Shown: in pieces, positions 23,096 through 32,044 of the stretch | Position numbering within the stretch: position 1 is the stretch's first letter | Layout: the number at the start of each line of letters is the position of its first letter | NCBI GenBank assembly: GCA_022494885.1 | Contig: JAGVSM010003677.1 | Location: 1-64,000, forward strand | Length of the DNA: 64,000 bases | Source: Micrasema longulum | Taxonomy: Eukaryota > Arthropoda > Insecta > Trichoptera > Brachycentridae | Direction: 5' to 3' | Translations under genes and position numbers: made by a program | Notes under the pieces: generated by a model | Told to the model about the DNA's origin: nothing | The model's input: the letters and a program-made list of their open reading frames with translations, nothing else | Database searches by the model: none

Positions 23096-23907
23096 AACCA
23101 TCCGGGGTTGGTCTGGATTTTCCAGAAAGTTGTTGTCCAGAATCCAGGTTGAATGTCAAAATGTCCCGGATTCGGAGAAAGCTATCGACTAATATTACCT
23201 ACACTCAAAAAGAGTTCTTTCTGTTGGTCTAAACTCATAGCAATACAGGGTAATCATTAAACCCTATCACATCCGAAACCACGATGATCAGTATGAGCAA
23301 GAAGACATATTGGCACATTAAAATATTTTTTTAGAACAAAAAATTTTTAAAAATTAAAATATAAAAAAGAGCAAATAGTTTCTTACTTCTGCGGAAGGGA
23401 AACTAGGAGGGGGTAGGGGGGAGTCTGATACTGCGCCGCGCTCCCCTCACGTGCAGAAATAAGCAACCATTTGATTTTAGAAATATTTTATTTAAAAAAA
23501 AATCTTTGTTCTAAATAGTTTTTTTAATATGCTATTATGTCTTCTTGCCCATACTGATCATCGTGGTTTCGAATGTGACAGGGTTTAAAGAACATCCTGT
23601 ATAATCCTCGATTTTATTATTATTAGATTTGAGAATTATTATTATTACCATGCATAAAACTGGACTGAGTCACTCAGCCTTGTATAGTAATTAAAAGAAA
23701 TTTAAAAAACTATTTAATTATTTTTTACGTATTTTTTTATAGGTAGAAAACTTTCATCGGAGTAGTACAGTAGTACTAAGTATATAATTAGACCCTCCCG
23801 AGGGGGGAGGGGAACTGGATACTTGGTTGGGAATATTGTGAAATTACATTTATTTCAATTTTGGGCAATGTGTCGAAGAAATGTTTCGGAAAAAGTTGGC
23901 AACCCTA
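23096..23907. mobile_element. TAGGG-ended DNA transposon derivative (possibly hAT)
   Basis: The termini are TAGGGTTGCCAACCATCC (23096) and the inverse of TAGGGTTGCCAACTTTTTCC (ending 23907). The flanking octamers agree at only 5 of 8 positions, so the hAT assignment is tentative. A separate foldback element (23243-23602) occupies its middle. No transposase frame remains. Confidence 0.6.
23243..23602. mobile_element. Foldback MITE with long arms, nested
   Basis: The left arm begins ATACAGGGTAATCATTAAAC with CCTATCACATCCGAAACCAC, GATGATCAGTATGAGCAAG and AAGACATATTGGCACATTAA. The right arm is the inverse, with GTCTTCTTGCCCATACTGA, TCATCGTGGTTTCGAATGTG and a CATCCTGTAT end. Arms are about 130 bp. 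The middle holds a G-rich block (GGAGGGGGTAGGGGGGAG). A lone right arm is at 29125-29253. It lies inside the TAGGG element. Confidence 0.75.
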
Positions 23908-24099
23908 AATAAAACACGGGCTATGAATAAAATTAAGTGCAAAATTAATAATTAAAAAATTGTATGGGCTAAGTACAATACGTTTATTATTTAAAGTCGT
24001 ATAAAACAATAAATAGTAATTTATTTATACATCGACATACTACATTGTAAATATTATATTTTTATCAGATCAGTTAAAGACATTTTAAATTTATCTCCT

Positions 24100-24250
24100 G
24101 CTTGACTTTTAACTTTTAATTTGATTTTTAATTTTGTCTTTTAATTTTAACTTTTTAATTTTAATTCTTAATTTTAACTTTTAATTTAAACTTTTAACTT
24201 AATTTTAATTTAAACTTTTCATTTTAATTTTAAACATTTGATTTCAACTC
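24100..24250. repeat. Degenerate ACTTTTAATTT short tandem array
   Basis: Repeated units of the form CTTTTAATTTT/AACTTTTAATTT recur about 12 times with length variation. Low-complexity expansion, no coding. Confidence 0.7.
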
Positions 24251-24702
24251 TTAATTTATACTTACCTACATTTACTACGTGCATCGAATAATTTATTGTT
24301 GGTTGTGATTTTTTACAATTAAATTGAAATGTTCATGGAAGCAGAGAGAGAGTGAGGAAAGTAGAGTAGCTTTACAATGTCTTCTCCTTTTCATGAACTT
24401 TTTATGTAATATTTTTACATTTTTAGAATTAAATTATTTTTCCCCTCTCCTCCTGCATTCATAAGTGTGAAATCTGTAATTGGTCTTACTTTTTTAAATT
24501 GTTCTTTTGTACCTTGTTTTATATAAAGACTGTATGATTTCATTAATAAATGAATAAATAAATATGTGAGAATTCAACTCACGTGCCTGATATTAAAAAC
24601 TTTGCGATTTAAGAATTCAAAATCATCCGAGTCATTGAGAGTTTTATTCACTCTTTTTTTATGTAAAACGTTATTACATAATTTATAAATGTTTTGATAA
24701 TT
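24251..24702. other. Unassigned stretch
   Basis: AT-rich, with an AATAAATGAATAAATAAAT-type run near 24545-24565 that could be a retroelement tail. No frame. Confidence 0.3.
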
Positions 24703-25027
24703 CAGTCAAACTTGGTTATTACGAGGAAGATGGGGCCGATTGAATTTGCTCGTTACAAGTGTTACTCGTTATACCAGAGAAAGGTGTTTTTTATACAATA
24801 GCTATTGCACATTGTAACTAAGTAAACAAGTAAATACATATAATATATAGTACATATAATTCATTAAGAAAATTTTTAAAAAATGTTAAGGAAAATTATA
24901 ATAAGTGCTTACAAACATACCTTTCACACGAAGACATGAAGTGTGTATCTGTTACATTAGACTGATTGTCGTAATTAAAAATAAATACACAATTTATACA
25001 CCCGCTACACACACATTTTTCTGTCAA

Positions 25028-26132
25028 TCCCCTTTTGGCGTATGTATAGCCTGTGAGCTCGCCAATACATGACAGATGACATTAACAAACCATAGAAAAA
25101 CATAGCAGTTGAGCTCTCAGAAGTAAAGCAACGTGAATGCAGCAATGCTTGAACTACATGTCAATAATATTCTAATAATAAATAATATTATTTGGCCATA
25201 CGGAACTTTAAAGCACACCTTGGTTTAATTACAAATAGTATTTTATCGGTTAGGTAGGTGTATTTAAAAAAAATGTTGCGTACCTGAAAAAAGCAAAATA
25301 ATTATGTTTTTGTAAATGATGTCAGTAGCGACACTCAGAGAGTGGCTTTGTGACGTTTTGACATTTTTTTATAAGAAATTCATGGCGTAGCCGAAATACT
25401 GTTAGAAAAACGAGGATGTTTTTGTTGATTGACGTTAGCAGGCGCTACCCAGGGGCGACTTTGTGACGTGAGAAATTATTTAAAAAAAGAGATTTATGGC
25501 GTAGCCGAAATATTGTAATTAAAACGAGGATGTTTTTGTTGATTGACGTTAGCAGGCGCTACCCAGGGGCGACTTCATGACGTGATGAAATTATTAATTT
25601 AAATATTTTTTTTCATTTTACATAGCGTAGCCGAGATAAGAAATTGCGTGGTGTTTCGAAATTTAACCGTGTAGGTAGCCACCTAGTTACAATATTATTT
25701 TTGTATTTGTATAACTCCTGTTTTATAATGTTTATGTATTTATCGCTATAAGAATTAAACTAAAGATAGTTTTTACTTTTAATCGCTATCCGTTTTTTAA
25801 ATTATGTTTGTAACACTCAGTAATATTTATTTTTCATGTATTCAATGTTATTTTTGCATTTTAATTAATATTGTTAATATAAAGCGTATTTTTATTTATT
25901 CGAATTTACTAGACTGTTTTTATTACAAAAAATAAAAATGCATATTTCTCTATGTATTTTTCTGTTATAAACAATCTATTAAAATAATACACACCAAATT
26001 TCTATTGTCTGTTGATTTTATTTGCAATCTTCTTTTTTTTCGATGGTTAAAACTCTAGGAAATTCAAAGACAATAAAATTTTTACTGTCATATATTGGCG
26101 AGCTCACACGCTATACATAGCCCCCCTTTTTT
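25028..26132. mobile_element. Inner element defined by 48-bp inverted repeats
   Basis: The left arm (25028-25075) has CCCCTTTTGGCGTATGTATA then GCCTGTGAGCTCGCCAATAC and ATGACAG. The right arm (26084-26132) is the inverse, sharing CTATGTATAGCGTGTGAGCT and CGCCAATATATGACAG. It lies wholly within the larger Tigger-like shell and encloses the 114-bp tandem repeats. The superfamily is unclear because no clean target duplication was found. Confidence 0.6.
25317..25655. repeat. Tandem array, about three 114-bp units
   Basis: GACGTTAGCAGGCGCTACCC begins at 25431 and again at 25545. GGCGTAGCCGAAAT begins at 25384 and 25498. Both spacings are 114 bp. A diverged first unit starts near 25317 (GTCAGTAGCGACACTCAGAG) and a partial last unit ends near 25655. 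Units are clearly richer in G+C than the surroundings. Confidence 0.8.
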
Positions 26133-26315
26133 CATTATTTTATTTATTTTTATTTATTTTTTGACAATATTTTTGTTCGGTATATCCGAGAAGTACCTAG
26201 TTATAACAGTAAATAATTGTATGGAAAAAAACCGTGGACTAAAATGTCAACTAATGTTTCCTCGTTACATCTGAGGTCTAGCTATTTCCGTGATCGTTAT
26301 AACCGAGTTCGACTG

Positions 26316-26794
26316 TGTATAATTTTTTTTACTATTTTGAATTAGCAACTTATCAATAAAATCTATTATATTTTCATAATTAAATTTCTTCAAAGATTTT
26401 TAACAGCAAAAATCGTGACTAGATAAAAAGCCTTTTTAATTAAGGAGAAAACACATCTTTGAGTGGAGGTCTAATGACCTGTGTCTGTGCGTCCGTTGAT
26501 CCAGAAAGGGTCCTTTGTTATCCTGGACCCATCCGATACGGTAGCGGTATCTCGGGAATTTTAATAACTCGCCAACAGTACAAACTAGGGAACACGCGAA
26601 GAGAGGGGAAATAACGTAACTCGGGATATTTTAATTGAAAATAGGCCACTATTCCAAACATTCTAACGCTATCTTTTGTACCAACACACTGATTGCATTC
26701 ATTTGAAATTTGAAAGTCATTCTGTTTGTAATTTTATTTGAATACGTTTTTACGATTCGTTTAAATCCGAAAACCATGTAAAATCAAAAATATT
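26316..26794. other. Unassigned stretch
   Basis: A G+C-richer patch lies at 26465-26630 with no frame of note. Confidence 0.3.
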
Positions 26795-26895
26795 TTGATT
26801 TTGTCCAAGTGTTTCTAGACAAGAACTGGATTTCACCCCCTAGAGAGTTAGTTATCAAGATGAAACAACAGAGAAAGTTTCGAAAACCATTATAA
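26795..26895 (+). repeat. Dispersed repeat family B, terminal fragment
   Basis: Carries the TATTTTGATTTTGTCCAAGT, CTAGACAAGAACTGGATTTC and CACCCCCTAGAGAGTTA blocks, the inverse of the fragment at 228-292. Confidence 0.6.
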
Positions 26896-27576
26896 AGACC
26901 ATTAGCCTTCCTATCGGTTTCACTCATACAAAATAGCAATGTTTTTTTTGTCAATAAACAAGTTTCTCTTTTGAAAGTTTCAAATTCATCTATCGTGATT
27001 TTAATTTAATTTAATTCCACTACTTTCACTGTGGCTTTTATTGTAAGTATGGAAAATAATATGTAGGGTCTTTGTCAGATGTTGTCATCCATCCTCATGA
27101 CCATATTGCTAACACAAATAGTAGCAAAAATGAAACAACAGAGATGAACATTTATTATAACAACAGAAATTTGGGTATTTAGGCAGCGTTGAATGTCGTG
27201 GATGGACGAAGCCATTTTCGATAGAAGTGTACACATTTGGATTTCGTCCAAAGAAAGAGACCATTGCAGGAGATTGCTACGAGACATTGCGTAGATTTAT
27301 ATATAATTAATCGTGTTGTAAATAAGTTGATTAAAATAGATTATTATAGAATAATTGTTTTTTTTTTTTATTCTTGAAAAATTAATGTATGCTTCCACTT
27401 TCCATGATGTTGTATTCCAACTCAACACAGGGCTCTTGGTCTCATGGAGTAAAGGATAGGTTATTATTTTTTTGCAATATGTACATACCTTCGTATCAAT
27501 AATAAATTAGTGAACTGTCACTAGCATAAATAGGTGGAAGCTTTTCAGTCACTGTTATCAATATGTTTATTTTTTG
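26896..27576. other. Unassigned stretch
   Basis: A minus frame at 27075-27287 is unrecognised. Poly-T runs lie near 27358-27370. Confidence 0.3.
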
Positions 27577-27615
27577 GGTGATCCGTGTGTGTTGGATTTG
27601 CTCAGACGTTTCGGC
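27577..27615 (-). repeat. Penelope-like terminal sequence, inverted copy
   Basis: Read on the minus strand: GCCGAAACGTCTGAGCAAAT then CCAACACACACGGATCACCC. At 28711-28750 the plus strand has GCTGAAACGTCGGAACAAAT then CCAACATACGGTATCGCC. The two face each other across the endonuclease fragment, like the inverted terminal repeats reported for Penelope-like elements. Confidence 0.6.
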
Positions 27616-28069
27616 TACCATAACATGACCATCTGTATGTGTTTATGTGTATATGTGTTTATGTTTTTCCTTTTTTAAAAAAAAAAATGTTATTACTATT
27701 TTATTTTATTTTTACATCTGAGTATGTTTTTCATTCTTTATTTCCATTCTTAATTCTTAATTACTCTTACAAGTTTTCTTCATTTTTAATATTATTTCCA
27801 TTTGTAAATACTCACTACAAACTACAAACCTTTAAATATATTTTTTTCACTTAAATTTAAATTTTTAAACAACTTTCATTTATGTTTTCTTTTTCCTTCT
27901 CTTTTTTATACTTTCATAATTAACATTAGATTTAATTGCTTTTTAATATGGAAACTTCACTGGTCCATTAGAATTAAGTCCAATTGTGTAAAATATTAAA
28001 CTTTGTAACTGTACTGTATGTTTCCTGAATAAAAGAAAATAAAAAAAATAAAAAAATCTTTGGGGTTAA

Positions 28070-28558
28070 CTGTGTGTTTTGTAGAAAAAACTACAAAGAC
28101 GAAACAGGGAAGAAGATATTACCAGAGGAACTGCATACCTACTATATGTACAGAATGTTACGGACAGGATAGCTAAAGTGCCAAAGAAAAAAAATATTGT
28201 AACAACGTTTGGGACTGTGGGAATAATAAAGAACCATTTATTAAACTCAAAAGATAAGAACCTCCTGGAAACGGAAGCTGTTTACCAACTAAGTTGCCAA
28301 GGATGTGATAAAGTGTACATCGGACAAACAGGGCGCACAGCAAAGAAAAGGATTGACGAACACAAAACAGCGTATAAACTTGGGCACCCTGACAAATCCA
28401 CAATAGCGGAACACTTTATAGACACCGGACATTTTTTCTCCTTTGACCCAAAAATTTTACATAAACCCAGTAATTACAGTGCACGAATAATAAAAGAGCT
28501 AATCGAATTACACACAGACACCCAAATAACATTAACAAAGACGACGGGTTTAAATTAG
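28070..28558 (+). pseudogene. Penelope-like element, GIY-YIG endonuclease domain
   Basis: The product continues a Penelope-like polyprotein. An upstream piece has GTAYLLYVQNVTDRIAKV. The clean frame follows, with the GIY-YIG signature AVYQLSCQGCDKVYIGQTGR and RIDEHKTAYKLG (catalytic tyrosines in VYQL and VYIG, and the conserved arginine in TGRT). After it come AEHFIDTGHFFSFD and ELIELHTD, the usual C-terminal helix region. From 28178 to 28558 the frame is open for 126 codons. The reverse transcriptase is missing upstream, so this is a 5'-truncated copy. In Penelope-like elements this domain nicks target DNA. Confidence 0.85.
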
Positions 28559-28679
28559 ACTCAACATAATTCCCAGCACTACAAACTACATAAACAAATA
28601 AAAATGTGCCTACTGCCGACTGCGACACGGTACAAATTACTAGTTCATAAACACATACTTTTTTCTACAAAACACAGAG

Positions 28680-28725
28680 TTTACCCTGAATAAGGCTCCA
28701 GTAATGGAAGCTGAAACGTCGGAAC
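28680..28725 (+). ncRNA. Degenerate hammerhead ribozyme at Penelope terminus
   Basis: About 120 bp after the endonuclease stop, CTGAATA (28686-28692; the conserved G8 is replaced by T) leads to a stem II made of GGCTCC and GGAAGCT with one bulge. GAAA (28713-28716), a minimal stem III AC/GT and a GTC cleavage triplet ending at 28720 follow. Stem I pairing is weak. Minimal type I hammerheads with tiny stem III are known from the terminal repeats of Penelope-like elements. This one should be inactive. Confidence 0.5.
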
Positions 28726-28750
28726 AAATCCAACATACGGTATCGCCGAA

Positions 28751-29124
28751 AAAAAACATATTTTCACTGGTTTGTTTAAGTAGCCACAGTATAACATTCG
28801 CCATTTTCCCTATGTTTTTACATTTTTACATTACATTTTCTTATCTTTTTTTATCTGTTCACTTTTATGAACTCAACGTTTTCTTGTTTCAATTGTTTCT
28901 TTATTGGATTTTTGAAAATAGATGTCTTTTGAGATAACCGCGATAGAGTTACCAAGACACCCTATGCGATGGATTGAAGCATCGCGATGATAAATAAGAA
29001 TTTTAATTTTGATTCGATTATAAACGTACATCGAGCTAAATTAGCTCAAGACGAGCGTGGCATGATGACCAAAATAGAGTCATTTCAGTCGATAAAATAA
29101 CAAGATATTTGATTAAGCAACCAT
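28751..29124. other. Unassigned stretch
   Basis: A plus frame at 28704-28937 is a chance opening across the terminal repeat and the AT-rich flank. Confidence 0.3.
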
Positions 29125-29253
29125 TTGTTTTTTTAATATATTTTTTTAAAAACTTTTCTTTGTTCTAAATATTTTTTAAATATGCTAATAGGTCTTCTTG
29201 CCCATTCGGACCATCGTGGTTCGGATGTGACAGGGTTTGAAGAACACCCTGTA
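29125..29253. mobile_element. Single arm of the ATACAGGGT foldback family
   Basis: Shares with 23495-23602 the blocks CTTTGTTCTAAATA, AATATGCTAATAGGTCTTCT, TGCCCATTCGGACCATCGTG and GTTCGGATGTGACAGGGTTT, ending ACACCCTGTAT. The other arm is absent. Confidence 0.7.
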
Positions 29254-30334
29254 TAATCATTTGACACATTGTATAAAACAATATATTGCATCGTGTTTGT
29301 AGTGAACGAAAACACGAAATGCAAGTATTTTAAAGCAATGCCCATTTCTTTTACCATTCAAGTCAAGAAAATAATTATGTTAAGTATTTTTATAGTAACA
29401 TAGCTACCCTGACCAGGGCCCGTATTACATTGGGGGTTAACATTTATATTCAATTTAATTTTCAAAGTAAAATTAAGTTTTCTGTATGAAAAATACTATA
29501 CATACATTTTTTTCTGAACACGTTCAATTACGGGTAAACCGTAGATAATACTTGAAATTTCCATATAAATATTTTTCCATACAAATTTTTGGACATAAAT
29601 ATCGGTTTTACTTTATACCGTCTCGATATGTACCAAGATAACGTTTGAAATCGCGGCCTTGGAATACCAGTACCCTGGAATATGTAATTATTAATTTAAA
29701 TATGAAGTAAGATAAAATGGTCATTATTTATCTTATAAATAATAATGATTAACAATTATATTAGTAATAATAATTCTTATTACCAGAATAATAATATATT
29801 ATTTTACTTATTTTTTTATGGTAATATATATCTCTGGATTATGTGTAGTCTGCCTAACTATGTACAACCTGTTTTAAGGCAGACATTTTTTTGTGTGGAG
29901 CTAAATAAACAAACAGGACTTCCTACTTGTGAATTTAGTAAACAATTATACAATATTAAATATCCTTTCTCTCGTTTTGTTTTTTTTTTAGTAATATTTT
30001 GACAAATGTTTTGAATTTTTTTCTGTAAATGTTTTAAATTGAACCGGGTCATGATTTTACGATGACCGGGCAGTACGTTGTATATTTTGGGACAGTCATA
30101 AATATTAAATTGATTGTGGTTCATATAAAAACACAATTCATTTCATGAAAACAGAGATACCCCACGCAGAATACACTTTTACTGATACATGATATTATAA
30201 TAAGATATGTCGTTTGTTAATTATTTTCTATGTTAAGTAACATGATTTATTATACGATTGATATGTTTATCCGTATCCATAATATCTAAGTGTTTTTTTT
30301 TAAAACTGCAAGGAGATAAAATCAGTTACAGGCT
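29254..30334. other. Unassigned AT-rich stretch
   Basis: Frames at 29745-30002 (+) and 29858-30136 (-) overlap on opposite strands and have no recognised motif. No matched repeat. Confidence 0.3.
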
Positions 30335-30565
30335 TAAAGTTTGTATTACATGGGTCAGAAAATCTAGCGCACGATCTTGTGCAGTTCCTTGTAAAATAAT
30401 TATCGTCCTAAATGTTGGGCCATTTCATTTGCTGTTTTACAAGGGGCAGTTTCTGGGATTGAAAATTACCCATGAGCATGCGCAGTACGTAGATGTTTTC
30501 GGCACCATGACAGATAACGATCAGTTTCACAGTTGAGCTATATTGTGACGACGCGATTAATAACA
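30335..30565 (+). mobile_element. Family E MITE, one arm
   Basis: Aligns with 37425-37632 on the opposite strand. Shared blocks are GGGTCAGAAAAT, TTATTTGC/TCATTTGCT-type sequence then TTTTACA, GCATGCGCAGT(A/G)CGTAGATG, a CCATGACAGATAACG block and CAGTTTCACAGTTG. The frame at 30258-30536 is a read-through of this element. Confidence 0.65.
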
Positions 30566-30678
30566 AACAAATGTCATTCTGCGATCGACAATCAACATCA
30601 GGTTTCTAAAATAACATGGATCGTGAACCTTATTAATAATCAGTATTTCCAATCCGGAACTAACACTAAATTCCTTTA

Positions 30679-30921
30679 AGCTAGGGTTTCCTAGGACAGC
30701 GGTGCCCGTATTTTAACGGCCATAAAGAACGGTGATGCGGTGGATAGCCGTCGTAACGTCGACTAGAGAGTGGTTTCCTAGGGAAACGGTGTTAAATGGT
30801 GTTGATAACACCGTTTTCCTAGGAAACCACACTCTAGTCACCGTTACGACGGTTATCCACCGCATCACCGTTCACTACGGCCGTTAAGATACGGGCACCG
30901 CTGTCCTAGGAAACCCCAGCT
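30679..30921. mobile_element. Foldback MITE with TTA target duplication, copy 2
   Basis: Begins AGCTAGGGTTTCCTAGGACA and ends CCCCAGCT, flanked by TTA at 30676-30678 and 30922-30924. The arms are about 110 bp and nearly perfect inverse copies, folding around GTTAAATGGTGTTGATAAC. It is less damaged than the copy at 16224, since the central CCTAGGGAAACGGTGTT is kept. Superfamily PIF/Harbinger is inferred only from TSD length and sequence. Confidence 0.85.
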
Positions 30922-31059
30922 TTACTGTCATGCTGGGAAATTAGTACTGATATGTATCCAATTGGTCGCAAATTGACGATACTGTAGTGAAGGGTAAAAG
31001 GTGGTACTGTAAAAAGGTACTGCAAAAGACGATACTGTAAAAAGGTTTGTAATCGAAAA

Positions 31060-31165
31060 TCAAGATGTATTGAGTGTCCTCACGAAGGGATGAGTACATC
31101 TCGAAACCGGTAGGCATTAAAAGTCGGAAGGTGGTTAGATACCAATATTTACTAACATATTATGT
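31060..31165 (+). mobile_element. Penelope-like terminal region, solitary
   Basis: Aligns with 39755-39845: GAGTGTCCTCACGAAGGGAT, a CATCTCGAAACCGGTAGGC block, AAAAGTCGGAAGGTGGTTAG and an ATATTTACTAACAT end. No endonuclease frame precedes it, so it is a terminus without its element, like a solo repeat. Contains a hammerhead-like fold. Confidence 0.65.
31073..31118 (+). ncRNA. Hammerhead ribozyme motif, single core mutation
   Basis: Stem I pairs AGTGTC (31073-31078) with GGCATT (31113-31118), including G-U pairs. The core CTCACGA (31079-31085) differs from CTGANGA by G5 to C. After one extra A, stem II pairs GGGATG (31087-31092) with CATCTC (31097-31102) over an AGTA loop. GAAA (31103-31106) is intact. 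Stem III is the minimal ACC/GGT, and the cleavage triplet is GTA, ending at 31112. The G5 change should abolish activity. Confidence 0.6.
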
Positions 31166-31530
31166 TATACATACGTGAATTTTATTCATGATGCTAAAAA
31201 TATTTACATAACAAATAAATTAAATTTCAACGAAAGGACTGTGCAATAATAGTAAATTTATAAAATTTACTATTATTATTTGATAGGTTCCACACAAGGA
31301 TCAATGTTTTTATTAATAATTACGATCAAGAGCATAACCTGTTATTTTTAAGATTAATTTTATTCATAGACATGTTAATATGTTTATGTAACTATCACAA
31401 AATAAATTAATATTATGATTTAAGAAACAAAAAATTATAAGTAAATTTTGTTTCGAGTATTCTTGTTCGCAACTGCAGATTACCGAATTACAAAGTGACT
31501 ATTTACCTACTTATGTAACACCCACCTTCT
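31166..31530. other. Unassigned AT-rich stretch
   Basis: A short inverted repeat AAATTTACTATTATT/AATAGTAAATTTATAAAATT lies near 31248-31278. Nothing else. Confidence 0.3.
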
Positions 31531-31622
31531 CTTGCTCGCACATTATAGTGCAAAGGACACTGTATTAACAGTATAGTGCCCTATGCACTACTAAATGCAA
31601 ATGGGGAAATGATGAAGAACAT
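31531..31622 (+). repeat. LINE 3'-tail fragment
   Basis: TAGTGCCCTATGCACTACTA then AATGCAAATGGGGAAATGAT matches 54070-54130 (TGTGCCCTATGCATTATTAG then GTGCGGAAAATGAATGATGA). The second copy ends in a GAT microsatellite, which is typical of some LINE 3' ends. No coding part is kept here. Confidence 0.4.
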
Positions 31623-31629
31623 ATTTAAA

Positions 31630-32040
31630 AAGGGAATATGGAAGCCTGTAAATTAGAAGTGGTAATAAAAAAAAACAGTTTTTTTAAAACATTTATTCTT
31701 CCAAAACAACTAAAACAGTTTCATAGAAAAATAAACAGTTATTTAAAAACTTTTTTTTATAAAACAGTTTTTAAACTGTTCCTAAAAATAACAGTTAAAA
31801 GGTGCGTGGGCAAAACCGTGGCTACCCCTCCCCGCGGAAACTTAAACAATTGTCTAGAGCAGCGTAGCACGTAACAAGCCACATTTCAATTAACTTTTGT
31901 GAACCCGTTCCAGCAGTTGTTTGTACTAGATTTCTTCCGAAGTTGCTTTAAACTGTTATTTAGAGACAGTTTCACAAAACAGTTAATTTTGTGAAACGGT
32001 AACTGTTACTGATACTCCTTTTAAATACAGAAACGCCATC
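31630..32040. mobile_element. Element rich in AACAGTT subterminal motifs
   Basis: AACAGTT or its inverse AACTGTT occurs about ten times between 31670 and 32015, in both orientations. One pair forms a hairpin (AAACAGTTTTTAAACTGTTC near 31763). Dense inverted subterminal motifs are typical of hAT transposons, where the transposase binds them. The right edge reads, inverted, AGGAGTATCAGTAACAG. The left edge is not firmly placed. The frame at 31638-31874 is not a gene. Confidence 0.45.
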
Positions 32041-32044
32041 TTTA

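Larger units (their letters stand above)
24703..26315. mobile_element. Tigger/pogo-like element without transposase, composite
   Basis: The left end CAGTCAAACTTGGTTATTAC and the right end (inverse of CAGTCGAACTCGGTTATAAC) form a terminal inverted repeat of the pogo/Tigger type (CAGT start, GGTTATAACGA core). The expected TA duplication is not preserved. The 1613-bp interior has no transposase frame. It contains a second pair of inverted repeats and a tandem array, so it looks like a Tigger-type shell with another element inside. Confidence 0.65.

Noticed and set aside
24251..24600. CRISPR-like or satellite array
   Set aside because: The neighbouring short repeats (24100-24250) vary in length and sequence with no spacers. 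This is simple AT-rich expansion in a eukaryotic genome.
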